Source of the DNA: Massospora cicadina
Taxonomy: Eukaryota; Entomophthoromycota; Entomophthoromycetes; Entomophthorales; Entomophthoraceae
Direction: 5' to 3'
Length of the DNA stretch: 64,000 bases
NCBI GenBank assembly: GCA_022478985.1
Contig: JAKSZP010005270.1
Coordinates: 186,001-250,000, forward strand
A program made the position numbers and the translations under genes. Below, piece by piece: positions 23,647 to 34,288 of this stretch (the stretch's first letter is position 1; each line of letters opens with the position of its first letter). The notes below the pieces were generated by a model. The model saw only the letters and a program-made list of their open reading frames with translations, was not told the origin of the DNA and searched no databases.

Positions 23647-24349
23647 CCACTATACAACACTAAGTCTACAACTGCTATCTGGGAAAAGGAAGCTCTTTTA
23701 GTTGTGCCAAGTCAAGCTCACAACAAGCTTCACAATATGTCTGTCCATCATATCATAGCTGTACAGAGCAAAGCCTCTTCCAATTATGTTCCAACCGCTT
23801 AAACCATAACTTAGTACATGCTAACAATACTACATCTCATCTACTAAGTAGAAAGATGAAGAGTAAATCAGATTCCTCAAGTTAAACTAGAACCAGCCCT
23901 GTTTTGTATTGGTGAATTTGAAGCTAATCTCTCAATGTCTTCTTTGGTCATCAAAAAGATCCATTCAATTGAAAAAGTACATTAAGGTTTACTGTAAAGA
24001 CATCAAAAAATCTTATTTGCAAGATCCTACAATTATGCCAATACTATTACTTGAAGTTAATCAAGGATGAATAAAACTTTAGCATCAAAAAATAAAAAGC
24101 TGACTTTAAGGGTTACATGAACTTTAATCTATTACTCAATATCGCATAAATGCTCTTGAAACTCAAGTATAGTTTCTACGAGATGACAGCAAACCCTTGC
24201 AAAGTCAGCTGGACATTCTGTTTTCCGCTTTGGAGCTCTCTTCAGGAAACTTACATTAATGCTTGGGAACCAATTTAATCCAAGTCAACCTAATCAGTTA
24301 CACTTCATTACAATATTACTGCATGTATGGAAACACCAATTTTGATTCT
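23647..24349 (+). pseudogene. Possible gag remnant of element G
   Basis: The first 150 bases after the PBS read as an open frame on the plus strand (pieces STTAIWEKEALLVVPSQ, HKLHNMSVHHIIAVQS-like) before stops accumulate. The position fits gag, but I recognise no domain. The rest of the stretch is AT-rich without a motif. Confidence 0.35.
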
Positions 24350-25304
24350 TGTTGGAAAAAAACCAGATGGTTTCCTCCCAATAATATCAGAATTAGGGTG
24401 TCAGTTAGTCAGGCGTGATTGCTGGCTAATCGCCTAGTTCAATATTGTTTAGTGTTAAATGTTTATTAATCGTTTTAGGTTTGGAAGATTCCTAGTTTGG
24501 CGCCAACTGCAAAATTTTTGGTGATTTCTGGGAATTTCCAGCAGAAAGTAAATTTTTTATTAACCATCTGATGATGATTTCGCTGCCTCATATCCAAGTT
24601 TGACGGAATTTTATCTCAATACCAACTGCCATAAAAATGATTGTGGGATATTCCAGCGAAAAACCAAAGTATTCATTGTCAATTATCTTATAATGAATTT
24701 ACTGCCTAATTTGTAATACCTGAAACTTATGGCAAGGATGCACGAAATATTTATTTTTATTAGTAAATTATATACAGCTAACGGGCGACTTGTGCTGAGG
24801 ATGAGGCAACTTAATATTTGATGATTGGATAAGCGGAATGGGAGGAAATCACAACCATGGATTACTGCTATTGGTTGAAGTTCCAGCTTGGGTGACCAAG
24901 AGGTTTTCATAGGCGCAGTATCCTAGAGTATAAATAGTCATTCTTCCCTCCAAATAAAGATCTCTTTTTCGCCCATCTTATTTTAGTTGTTAGTAGTTAG
25001 TCTGCTAGATTAGGAAAAGGTGGGACTGAATATCCCCAAAGTAGGCGCAGGGTGACGTGCCTGGAGTGGCTGATGCTGCCAGCTCCCATACCTCAGCCCT
25101 ATGAGGAACCACCAGGAACCTGTCCAACTGGACACCAACGATGTGCTACTGGCCATCTGCCTTGAAGGTGGTGCACCACTGGAGTGCCATAGCTTCCCAG
25201 GATGGGGGATGAACTTTCCAGGGAACACCCAAGAGGGACCATGGGGCTAAGGCGAAGTATTTGGTCTGCTGTGTTGGTGGGTTGGATGTGGACTTGTAGG
25301 GGGT
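24350..25304 (+). repeat. Candidate LTR of element M
   Basis: It starts TGTTGGAAAAAAACC. It carries a clear TATA-type box (GAGTATAAATAGTC, about 24928) and AATAAAG, then a GC-rich stretch (25010-25300) unlike its surroundings. Next comes TGGTGCTCCTATGAAGG (25305), which shares TGGTGCTC and the end with the common PBS. No second copy was found, so this may be a solo or truncated LTR. The overlapping minus-strand open stretches at 25010-25332 look spurious. Confidence 0.35.
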
Positions 25305-26307
25305 TGGTGCTCCTATGAAGGCAAACTAGCAAGGGTCAGCCAGTCTCATACTGATTGGCCTGGCACACTAGTGGAGCCCACTGTTCATAAAAGCAATTTT
25401 CTGACAATTCTCCTGCTGCATAAACTTGAGTGAAATGGTATCCCTGTCAAACTTCTATGACACTTAGAGAGAAGATTAAGAACTATCTAAAATGAAAGAA
25501 ATTTCTACAAATCAGGTCTCACAAAATTAAACATCTTGTTTCTTTGCTGATAACTTCTAAGCTGACATGCAAGAGCTATCAGATGAAAAGATGCTTACAT
25601 TTGATAATGCAAATGCTACCATACTTAAAGCCACCCAATATGAATGTAACAAATAACTGCTTATTTAAGAAGTGAAGGAGTGCTTTTGATTAATACATGA
25701 CATCTGAGAAAACGATACCCATGGATTGTATCACATTCAGATGATTTTCTCAAACAATCTCCTTTCTTACCTAAAGTCGCGCCACTCTCAAACCTCATAA
25801 ATGACGTCTCAGCCTGATTTACCACTTTATTAACTTGGAAGCGCCTGTTAAACACCTGGAATAAACAGTTGGCTTAAAGCTTGGTGCCCTAATGCTGAAT
25901 AACATACTGTACCTGACAACAAAACTCTTGTTTACAATCTGATAAAAAGTGTAGCAAAAACAGCAGCCATGTCAAAGATAAACCATGAGTATCTGATGAT
26001 TCTGCCTATGTCTCTGATGGCCTTACGAATATAGTAGGAGTTAGAGACACCGCTGATGAACACAAACTGACTAAAATGAGCCTACCTACTCCGCTGACAA
26101 TGTTGAAGGGGGTTAAGAAGTAACTTTTGATAAACAACAATTAATCCTTACACTCAATACTGAGTTAAGAATATGAAACATTTTTTTAAAAAGTCTTAAG
26201 TACTGGGAAGTTATGTATAACTCCTATACTTGAACAATACTTAAACTAGAATAAAAGAATCGTAGAAGGAATTCATACTATAACTTTCTGCTCCTAAAAT
26301 TTTAGAA
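25305..26307 (+). other. Decayed internal sequence of element M or G
   Basis: After the PBS-like site a few plus-strand pieces look coding (MQELSDEKMLTFDNANATIL near 25570; NLIKSVAKTAAMSKINHEYL near 25940), separated by stops. Position suggests gag. No domain is recognised. The stretch runs into the second LTR of G. Confidence 0.35.
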
Positions 26308-26386
26308 TGTATTAGTCATTATATTAATATCTGCTCTCTAGTTGAGAATATTGAAGCATTCAACCTACAATTATATTCATTTTAAT
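26308..26386 (+). repeat. 3' LTR of element G, piece 1
   Basis: ATATCTGCTCTCTAGTTGAG matches the 5' LTR near 22690. The piece ends where element F begins. Confidence 0.65.
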
Positions 26387-27115
26387 TCTTGGACAATTAC
26401 AAGTCAAATAATGTAAGAAGAGCGATTCAGATGAAGATAAAGAAAAATTGGCCAAAAGACCCAGGCCAATTCTCAGTAGAACCCCTTCATATTGGGGTAA
26501 TACCTTATGTAATAATACAAAGTAAAATAGCACGATTTTGGGTAGCAGGGGAATCCAAATTGTTGGAGGAATCAAATGAGCCATTTGGAGGTTCCTCCCC
26601 ATCAATAAAGCTAATATAGTTCAACCTGCACTGTGGAGACCATATCTTTTATAGTTTTGGAAGAGGTCCAGCAAGGTGCAAATATTTACCCACCCCATGA
26701 TTAGGTAATTATATTAAAACTTTTCCTCACGGTTTATCCTACCTTCCATCGCCCTCCATTAGATGTTCCATCAAAGCAAGGCGAGTCTCAAAATCTTTGA
26801 TAGGTCAAAAAATTCCATATTCACTAATTTAGACATGCATAGCCTAATCTAAACTTTAAGCCTCAACATAATTAAATAATAATTATTAAAATATTAAGAG
26901 GGCTCGCTTCTTACCCTCCCCGCGGTGACAAATAAAACTGATATGAAAAATCAATACTTTTATTTACTGTATTTTTATTAGATTCCTATATCTGGTCAAA
27001 TAACTCTTTTAATATTTATCCTTGAAGTATTGAATCGTACTTCTCCTGCAAATATTTGTTGGAATTTAGGTGAAAAAAGCACCGGCAAGCAAAACCAAAA
27101 TCCTAAAATCCAAGA
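26387..27115 (+). repeat. 5' LTR of element F
   Basis: It aligns with 37398-38123, for example AGAGCG, AAATAGCACGA-TTTGGGTAGCAGGG, and AGTAC TCTCCTGCAAATATTTGTTG-type blocks at the right end. Its first bases have decayed from TGTCATACAATT to TCTTGGACAATT. A TATA-like TCTTTTATAGTTTTGG lies near 26645. Confidence 0.8.
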
Positions 27116-27117
27116 AG

Positions 27118-27134
27118 TGGTGCTCACTACAGGG
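27118..27134 (+). other. Primer-binding site of element F
   Basis: TGGTGCTCACTACAGGG matches the shared PBS exactly over 17 bases and starts two bases after the LTR. Confidence 0.85.
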
Positions 27135-28150
27135 TGTAATACATCACAAAACACTTATCCAAAATGGAGGGTGTTAGGGAAATTAAGCCTCATAACCTCT
27201 CCACTGCCTCTGACCCCCGGCTAGATGCTTTGGCATAGCAGTTAGCCAGCGCCCAGTCTTGACTTGAAACCCTCAAACAGCGCATATGCCAAGCCTCTCA
27301 TGGGGCTGCTCTAAAAATTGCAAAACCCCTCTCTGAGACAAAATTACCCTAGGTGAGGGTAGCATTGCCTCATTCCTTTCTGTGTATGCGGCGGTTATGG
27401 AGGGACAACTAATCCCCAAAAAGTAAAGTACATTCTCCCCTGCCTCAGCTGCTCCGCCCAGGAGGTGATGGTACCTTATATGGACACCCTTAAAACTTGG
27501 GCCGAGGTGAAAAAAGCGCTCATTGAGGAGTTTTTGATCAACACAGAGCGTTTGAAGACAAAAACAGGCCTTTATGATCCTAAGTCTGAAAGAGGGAGAG
27601 TCAATCACCTCTTTTGTTGAGCAATTCTATAGTAAAGATCAACCTCTGTTGTTTGCCAAATGCTCCCTCTTGACGATGCTATTGCTGCTGTTTTGGCTGG
27701 ATTGGCGTCTCATCCCTCTTTGGCAATGCATATCTTTGCCATCAAGAGCTACTATAAAAACATATGGGATATCAAGGAGTCCTTGTCAGTGGTGGCCAAC
27801 TATTATGAAAATGATACTATGAAAGGAGCTCTGAAACGAAAATCCACTATAACCCATCCAGCCTCTTCTATGGCTATCTCTCTTTGAATATGCTCCTGTG
27901 GAGTTGCTGCAACATGATGCTCCTCCCCCATGTGAAGATAGGCAGAGGATACTAGCAGTGATGGGGCAGCGCTTCCCTCCATCTCCAGCTCCCAAAGTGC
28001 AGCCGGTGAAGTTAGCTATCATTTTGCCCTATTCTTCTCCTCGTCAGAGAGGCCTTCTAAAGTGCCTCAATTGTCACATATGGCCAATGCAATATCTCTA
28101 TACCCCTTAGCATTTCCTTTGGCCATATCTAGCTCAAAACCTGTACCCAT
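27135..28150 (+). pseudogene. gypsy F gag remnant
   Basis: The capsid-like part reads MDTLKTWAEVKKALIEEF near 27480-27535, and the following helical part is split between two frames near 27600. It aligns with D gag (18074-18292). A CX2C (CLNCHIW, near 28060) at the end may be what is left of a zinc knuckle. Stops and shifts are frequent. Confidence 0.7.
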
Positions 28151-28985
28151 GGGGCATCCCAACCCCTGTATCAAAGGCTAATTGTAGAGCCGTAACATTT
28201 ACAGCGTTTCCTCAGAAAGTTATCCGGGTAATTGAGCGGCACCAGGACCTCCCTTGCAACAAGGGAAGCCCTGACCTTACCTCCAAACCGATGAAATCCT
28301 AGATGTGCATTGAAAACCCCTCTGACGACGAATCTGAATGGGGTTGTGAATGTGTCAGTCACTTTGTCTTAGGAGACCCAAGTGAAGTGTAGATACCTGA
28401 CAGGTTGAACCCTGATAGAGTGGACATGGCTGGGATCCCCTGCCAAACTCATCTCCGCCAAGTGTTGAGGGGTTTGAGGTCATTGACACTGCCAGTGACG
28501 CTGACCAGTTATTGCCACCTTGATCCGCCCAAACCAGTGTGTTCATACCCTGCAGTCTATCCAGGAAAAATACCCTAAGGCTGCCAAACAACTTGCCACT
28601 ACTCTCCGTTTAAAGGGGGTCCTCTTTCTATTTCAACTTTGGTGGAACTTAACCAAAGTGGAGGTTGTCATCATTGGAGTGCAGGTTAGGGCTATCCTTG
28701 ACAATGTGTCCCCAGTAAACGTTTTGTCGTCAAAACTCATTAATAAAATAAGCTGGTCCCTGACCTTGATTACACTCAAGAATTTGAGACTTTAGGCCCA
28801 AACAATAATTGCGCTATTGGTGCCTACTCATCCCTGCCCATGAGTTTTGAGAAGCTCATCTTTTCAGCTCCAGCGGTGACCCTAACTAACAGTACCTATG
28901 ATCTACTCATTGGTACCCAGTTCATGCTCAAGTATGAAGGGATTATTAACTTGAAGCAGGGTTATCTATACCTGAATTAAATATG
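28151..28985 (+). pseudogene. gypsy F protease remnant
   Basis: The active-site equivalent reads AILDNVSPVNVLSSKL (DNVSP at 28700-28714) where D has DTGSP, so the protease is dead. Upstream is the frame at 28520-28795 with QEKYPKAAKQLATTLRLKG. Downstream is FMLKYEGIINLKQGYLYL, broken at the LINE insertion. Confidence 0.7.
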
Positions 28986-29001
28986 AGGATTCCCTGATTT
29001 T
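28986..29001 (+). repeat. Target-site duplication, left, LINE copy 1
   Basis: AGGATTCCCTGATTTT is repeated without change at 34273-34288. Removing the LINE and one copy restores the gypsy sequence as in D. Confidence 0.95.
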
Positions 29002-29015
29002 AACTTTTCTTTCTT

Positions 29016-29035
29016 GTTGCAATCACTATTGCAAC
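29016..29035 (+). other. Hairpin near the 5' end of LINE copy 1
   Basis: GTTGCAATCACTATTGCAAC is an 8-bp perfect inverted repeat with a CACT loop. The same hairpin in copy 2 (44986-45005) has A-T where this has T-A at the top of the stem, so pairing is kept. Confidence 0.7.
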
Positions 29036-29095
29036 ATATTCAATCCAAGAAAGAATCTAGTTTGATAATCTCACAGAGGAGATTAGTCTGCGCCC

Positions 29096-30171
29096 ATGTC
29101 AGGGAGCAGTTGGGCAAGCAAGGTAATAGGAGCAGGTGGAAGGCCCGCGGCCTCCAACGTTCAAAAATGCCCCAGAGAATCTGGCGAATTGACAAAAATA
29201 CTGAAAAACTGGCAGTCACTATTTCCCCAGAGATACTTGCATGGCAAGCATTATGCAACCCGTACATCAACACGCCACACTCCCAGCCACTTTTGTCAGT
29301 GGAATTCGGAGTCCACGTGTTTCTGGACATCCAAAAAATGGCCTTATGGGAAAAATTTTGTGAAGATGTACACACAATTTTCCTGACCACGGTGTACATT
29401 GCACCTCACTCCATGTCACGTGGTTGGCTGGACCTAGGTTTCGAAAGCAAAACGGCAGCAGATGAGGCTGCAGTGGTGCGCATAGTGGTTGACCTCCCCA
29501 AAGGGCAATGGGTCATTGAAACCAAACGCACCAGATGGATAAAATTTAAACCAAGTTTTCCTCACATTTGACTTTTTGCCTACTACGGTAAAACGTGACA
29601 ATTTGGAACAACACCTGAAAGATGGTCTCGCTGTATATGGCGAAATACAATCTTTCAAAATGCAACGCTTCACGCTGATGCCACACCTGTGCACCGGCAA
29701 AGCCATCGCAGTTCTGACCCCAACCGAGGAGATCGCGAAGGACCTAACCCAGATCCTGCACTCCAATTTTATTGATATTGCAGGGCATACCACCCACCCA
29801 TTCTGGGTGACCGTGGACAGCGAGCCCCCATTTGCACCCATTGTAACACATTCAGCCATAAGGCACATGCATGCCCCATCAAGGAGGGCGTCACATTCCA
29901 AGAGCACCCCTCAGTGGCCATGGCCAGCGGAGAGGCGCACTACAAACCAACCGCAAGCACCAAGGAGGCCTTCCCATGGGGAGCACAAGGCTGCTACCTA
30001 CTGGTAAAGCATATCTCCCCACAAGAGTGGAAGAAGGCCAAGCAGGCACATAGGGCCGCGGCCAAGGAAGTGGCCAAAGCCACCACCGCTATCCCACACT
30101 CACAACGCCAGGAGGACATGGAGACCTTCACGGCGGAAGCAACTCGGGAATCCATCAACCAATCAGATTAG
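29096..30171 (+). pseudogene. LINE copy 1 ORF1 (CCHC RNA-binding protein), frameshifted
   Basis: The likely start is the ATG at 29096 (MSGSSWASKV), which copy 2 shares. The frame then changes near 29190, at 29570 and again near 29830. The middle (WVIETKRTRWIK, then RFTLMPHLCTGKAIAVL) looks like an RNA-binding fold with a region recalling ORF1 proteins. Near 29830-29880 is a CCHC knuckle position. In this copy the knuckle reads CTHCN with shifts, while copy 2 shows CTHCDAFSHKAHAC in full. The C-terminal part is Lys/Ala-rich (SPQEWKKAKQAHRAAAKEVA). ORF1 proteins coat LINE RNA. Family placement below that level is not possible by eye. Confidence 0.75.
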
Positions 30172-30515
30172 GAAGCCCATGCCAAGCGGATCACTCAATC
30201 CGAGGATCTGATGGGAGATTTGATCTCATCCAATCGTTGCACCCAAGCTCCAATCAAAACTGACTTGGGACCCATCTCAACTGAAAAATTTTTTTTGACC
30301 CGCTCAATGGTGCACCAAACTCACCCGCACCACAAAAAATTCGTCCAACATTGGGAAAACAAAAAGCGAAGGCTAAAGCCAACGCGACTCTTTCCACAAA
30401 AATCAACAAAAACTCCGATAGCGTTGCTGCTAACACCCGCGCTGCTGTGAAGGCCTGCGGGGATCTAGAAGAGGATGGTGGGCCCAGGTACCCACCTCCT
30501 CACACCTAAGGCGCG

Positions 30516-31841
30516 ATGGGGGAAACCTTCACCATAGGGACGTTGAATATTGCCAGACTCAAGGCCTCCCCATCTGGGCTAGGAAACTGAGTTTTTTATA
30601 ACACAATTTACCCGTGGATATCCTGGCCATCCAGGAGTCCCACTGTCCACGAGGTTCCGAGGAAGCTTGAAACAATGCTCCTATCATCCCTATCCTTTTG
30701 GTTGATGCACTGTGGGGTGCTAATTCAGAAAAATAATTTTTTCAAATTTTTATCCTCAGAAACATTCCTAAATGGCCAAGTGCTTGTTGTCACCTTCTTG
30801 TGGGCCAATGTAGCACATGTAATTGTCAACATCTATGCCCCAAACGGTGCATGCAAGCGTCAGGAATTTTTCTCATTGGTCAAATCCCTCCCTCTACCCC
30901 CAGACTCCTTCATAGTCAACAAGATGAACTGTTGGCTAAACACACCAATGGACCGGTGGCCTTCCTCACCCCACGCCCCCAGGGTCACGTAGAACTACGC
31001 GTTTTAAAGGCCACCCTTGGGTTAATGGATGCGCTGCTGCGGCATGCCCCGCTGCTCAAAAACATGACATGGCCCCACGTCCACAACGGCCAATTAAGGT
31101 CCATGACCCGCATTGACATTATTCTAACGCTGGCGAAAATTCCAACCCCACATCTCCCACTTCAAGACAACAAAATTGGAATTCTCTGACCATCAACTGG
31201 TCTCGCTAACCTACCACCTACCTGTCACGGCTGCTAAGGCCCCACATTGGTACAAAATCCGCCCCCCTGAGCTCGGGTTGCCAGGATTTTCCACGTGGGT
31301 AGAAGAGGCAACTATGGCAAAAAAGTTTGTTACACCATTTTGCGCGGACCCCATTTCCACATGAGCAACTTTCAAAGATGACACCATCCGCCACTCTCGC
31401 CATCTCTCCTACAGATGCTCATGAGCCACATTAGCAGTTACCTTGCGCGCTCTGGCAGAATTGGCACACTTGGAGTCCAACATCCCAGTTACAGGATACA
31501 GCTCTGCATGGGTCGGAAGTGGGCGGAGGCAGCTGCCCACCTCAACGCACTCAAAAGACAACACAAACATTGGGTTTGTGTTCAGTACAGGGCCACACGC
31601 ATCACAAAAGGTGACAAGTGCACCGCACATTTCTTTAAAAAAAATTTGCACCATTCCAGAGCGTGGCCTGCACACAGGTGCGAAGATCGGATAATTTCAT
31701 TGTGGATACACTGGCCAAAGTGGCAATCGAAATGCAACAGTATTAATCCAAGTTGTACCGCTCTGACCCAATTCGGCCAGCCAAAGTGGCGGAATTTCTT
31801 GACTGAGCCCACATCTGCTCCATTTTCCAATACCTGAAATA
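30516..31841 (+). pseudogene. LINE copy 1 ORF2, endonuclease part, broken
   Basis: The start ATG at 30516 gives MGETFTIGTLNIARLKAS, the first strand of an EEP-type endonuclease. Further landmarks, in changing frames, are AIQESHCPRGSEE (catalytic Glu), IVNIYAPNG, the equivalent of GDMNCWL (VNKMNCW here, so Gly-Asp is lost), RIDIILT, and the final SDHQLVSLTYHLP with catalytic Asp-His. Several frameshifts and a stop separate these. The enzyme would nick target DNA. Without it this copy should not be self-sufficient. Confidence 0.8.
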
Positions 31842-34139
31842 ATGAATTTGATTAATATGAATGAATTATGGACAGCCATTTGTGGTGCACCAAACCAAAA
31901 ATGCCCAGGCCCAGATGGCATTCCATATGAATTCTACAAAAAATATTTCAAATATATATCCCCATTGCTGCTCGCCTCACTTAACCAAAGCCTGATGGAA
32001 ACGCGCCTCCTACCAGGAGGACATGAGGCCTTCACTGTCACACTCTTTAAGAAAGGGGATAAGCTAGACTTAGCCAACTGGCGCCCCATTTCTCTAACAA
32101 ACACAGACACCAAAATTTTAACAAAAATCATGGCTAACCGTTTAGGGACTGTAGCATCTGCCACCATCTCCCCAGAACAATTCAGTTTCATCCCCAGAAG
32201 GTCGATTTGGGATAACGTGCACTCTGTGGCTAATGTATGTCAGTCCACAGCCTCTGGGGCACTTGTATTCTTGGACCAACAAAAGGCCTATGATAGAGTA
32301 AACTGGGAATACCTCAGGGCCTGCCTCCATCAATTCCGCCTACCCCCTCGCTTCATCAACTGGGTAATGCTGCTCACAGAATCAGCAACAATGGCAGTGC
32401 GTGGCCCTGGTTTCCTAACGGAAGTAGTCCACCCTCAAAGGGGCTTGCGACAAGGGGACCCCCTCAGCCCACTCTTATACAACTTCAGCCTTGACCCACT
32501 ACTGCGAAATGTGAATGCCCAACTCACTGGGGTCCACGTGCCAGGCCAAGCCCCAGTCAAGATAATGGTGTTTGCAGATGATTGTGTGGTGGGGGTGTCT
32601 AATAATCAAGATGCACGCGCGCTTGAAGCTCTCATCCAGGAGTATTCCCGGGTAAGAAACGCGGCACTGAACGCTTCCAAAACCGAAATCATCCTCCTTG
32701 GTCAGTTTCAGAACTGCTGGACCCCAGCAATTAGTTCCCAACCTGGCCCATCTGCTCGCCCACGTCCTCGCCCTACTAATTCAAAACACACCGCCCCACT
32801 GGTGCTCCCCTTCGTGCCACGTCCTACCATAGGACCAGTACGCCATCTGGGTGTGTGGATAGAGGCAGGCGGATACGCGTCAGCAGTAATGGAGTGCCAT
32901 ATTCTGGATAACGTGACGAAGCGAATCGCCTCTCTCAGAGCCCACCCTACTTCCCTTACTGGCAGGATTGTTTTAGCCAACTCCATGCTCCTCTCCAAAG
33001 TCTGGTTTGGAGCCCATGCCATCCCCTTCTCCCCAAGCTTCTACAAATCCTTGTACGCCTTGCTGCAAGGATGGCTTTGGTTGGGCCGCCTTCCACCAGT
33101 GCGGTTAGAGGTCATGTTTGGCCCTCAACATCATGGTGGCATGGGCCTGCTTGACTTCAAAGCCCATGCCACCAAGATCCTGGGTACCTGGATTGCGGCC
33201 GTCACCACCCCTACACTCCCCTCCCAACACTGGTCCCGCGCAGCCCGCTCCAACTTCTCCCGCGCCTTGGGCCTCAACAATCCATCGAACCCCCACTCCC
33301 TGATGAAATACCTCGCTTCACATACATCGGCCACAGGTCCTCACGGGACTAAAACCCACTACAAACGAATCCTCCTCTCCATGCGGAGCGCTGAGTGGAG
33401 AATTCGTATTAGCGGACATACAACCCAAAGAGGCCGCCCCTCTCCTCAGTTCACACAAGAGGTACAGGGGCTACCCATCCATGATGGCGTGATCCCCATT
33501 CGACCCCATGTCCTATCCAGGGTGGACTACCTGGACATGATGGACATCCCTTACTCCATTGAGACCCAAAAAAATATCTGGAAATATGTACACCATCCTC
33601 TGTTGCAACCTCAAGTCCGCTCCCATGTGTGGCGCTGCCTGAGGCGGGTGTATCATACAGCTGAGCGCTCTAATGCTTTACACTCATCCTGTGTCATGTG
33701 TGGCCAGTATGGAACGCTGTTTCACCGCCTGGAGAAGTGCCCTACCTCTAAAGTGATATGGCGCGAAGTTCAACGTCTTCTGTGCCAGGATCAAACGCAT
33801 CCCTTCAGTCTGTCAAGAGATATGTTCGCTCTATCAATGGCCTCCCCTCTTCTGCCCTCCCTTCGTGCTTTGGTGGTTGCAATCGCCATGTGGACCATCC
33901 ACACGATTGTCTTAGATGCCATCGCAGGCTCCACCCCCACCCTCCCAGAAGCGGTACACAGATTCCAGTCCCATTTGGTGGACCACTTTCAAGCGTGGAT
34001 GTTTGGATACCTCCCACCACGTCGCCAACAGCTGGTCTCTTCCTGGTTCCCAGTCTGGTTCATCAAATCAGACCCCTTCCTTCACACGTGCTCAATTGTG
34101 GCTATGGCCCCTTCACACGTTTCCTCCCCCTCCCCATAA
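31842..34139 (+). CDS. LINE copy 1 ORF2, reverse transcriptase part, open
   Basis: There are 765 codons without a stop, in the same frame as the ORF2 start at 30516; the ATG at 31842 is internal to ORF2. RT blocks appear in order: CPGPDGIPYEFYKKY (about residue 30), FKKGDKLDLANWRPISL (70), KAYDRVNWEYL (145), GLRQGDPLSPLLYNF (205), and the catalytic FADD (codons 244-247, 32571-32582). The thumb follows. A zinc finger CX2CX7HX4C (CVMCGQYGTLFHRLEKC, about 33690-33740) lies near the C-terminus, as in zf-RVT of several LINE clades. No RNase H domain is seen. All RT blocks are intact, so this part may be translated, but ORF2 as a whole is broken upstream. Confidence 0.9.
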   Translation: MNLINMNELWTAICGAPNQKCPGPDGIPYEFYKKYFKYISPLLLASLNQSLMETRLLPGGHEAFTVTLFKKGDKLDLANWRPISLTNTDTKILTKIMANRLGTVASATISPEQFSFIPRRSIWDNVHSVANVCQSTASGALVFLDQQKAYDRVNWEYLRACLHQFRLPPRFINWVMLLTESATMAVRGPGFLTEVVHPQRGLRQGDPLSPLLYNFSLDPLLRNVNAQLTGVHVPGQAPVKIMVFADDCVVGVSNNQDARALEALIQEYSRVRNAALNASKTEIILLGQFQNCWTPAISSQPGPSARPRPRPTNSKHTAPLVLPFVPRPTIGPVRHLGVWIEAGGYASAVMECHILDNVTKRIASLRAHPTSLTGRIVLANSMLLSKVWFGAHAIPFSPSFYKSLYALLQGWLWLGRLPPVRLEVMFGPQHHGGMGLLDFKAHATKILGTWIAAVTTPTLPSQHWSRAARSNFSRALGLNNPSNPHSLMKYLASHTSATGPHGTKTHYKRILLSMRSAEWRIRISGHTTQRGRPSPQFTQEVQGLPIHDGVIPIRPHVLSRVDYLDMMDIPYSIETQKNIWKYVHHPLLQPQVRSHVWRCLRRVYHTAERSNALHSSCVMCGQYGTLFHRLEKCPTSKVIWREVQRLLCQDQTHPFSLSRDMFALSMASPLLPSLRALVVAIAMWTIHTIVLDAIAGSTPTLPEAVHRFQSHLVDHFQAWMFGYLPPRRQQLVSSWFPVWFIKSDPFLHTCSIVAMAPSHVSSPSP

Positions 34140-34272
34140 GTGGCGTTCCCGCTGGCAACAAGAGATAGCATCGCTTCTCTGGGGTGCCTCCCCTGGTACT
34201 AAGTTTTGTCTCTTCTGAGTCATATTCGGAAGTGTCCGTCCCATGGTCAGCCTTCCCCGCAATAAATTTAAA

Positions 34273-34288
34273 AGGATTCCCTGATTTT
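34273..34288 (+). repeat. Target-site duplication, right, LINE copy 1
   Basis: Second copy of AGGATTCCCTGATTTT, right after the LINE end AATAAATTTAAA. Confidence 0.95.

Larger units (their letters stand above)
29002..34272 (+). mobile_element. LINE copy 1 (non-LTR retrotransposon), full length
   Basis: The 5271-bp insert starts AACTTTTCTTTCTTG and ends CAATAAATTTAAA. It is flanked by a perfect 16-bp target duplication, the mark of target-primed reverse transcription. It carries ORF1 (CCHC protein) and ORF2 (endonuclease, RT, C-terminal zinc finger). Copy 2 (44973-50235) aligns over the whole length and has the same ends. It is inserted in the sense direction in gypsy F. It has a variable-length target duplication and no LTR, and the base composition is much more GC-rich than its surroundings. 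Confidence 0.95.

Noticed and set aside
25010..25332. Overlapping minus-strand open stretches, Pro/Ser-rich
   Set aside because: They overlap in two frames in a GC-rich part of a candidate LTR and have no recognisable motif.
29040..34020. Many minus-strand open stretches opposite LINE copy 1
   Set aside because: They are antisense readings of a GC-rich coding sequence with clear sense-strand RT and endonuclease motifs.
31842..34139. Interpretation of the long open frame as a host telomerase or group II intron RT
   Set aside because: The RT blocks, the zinc finger, the upstream endonuclease and the target duplications identify a LINE ORF2.
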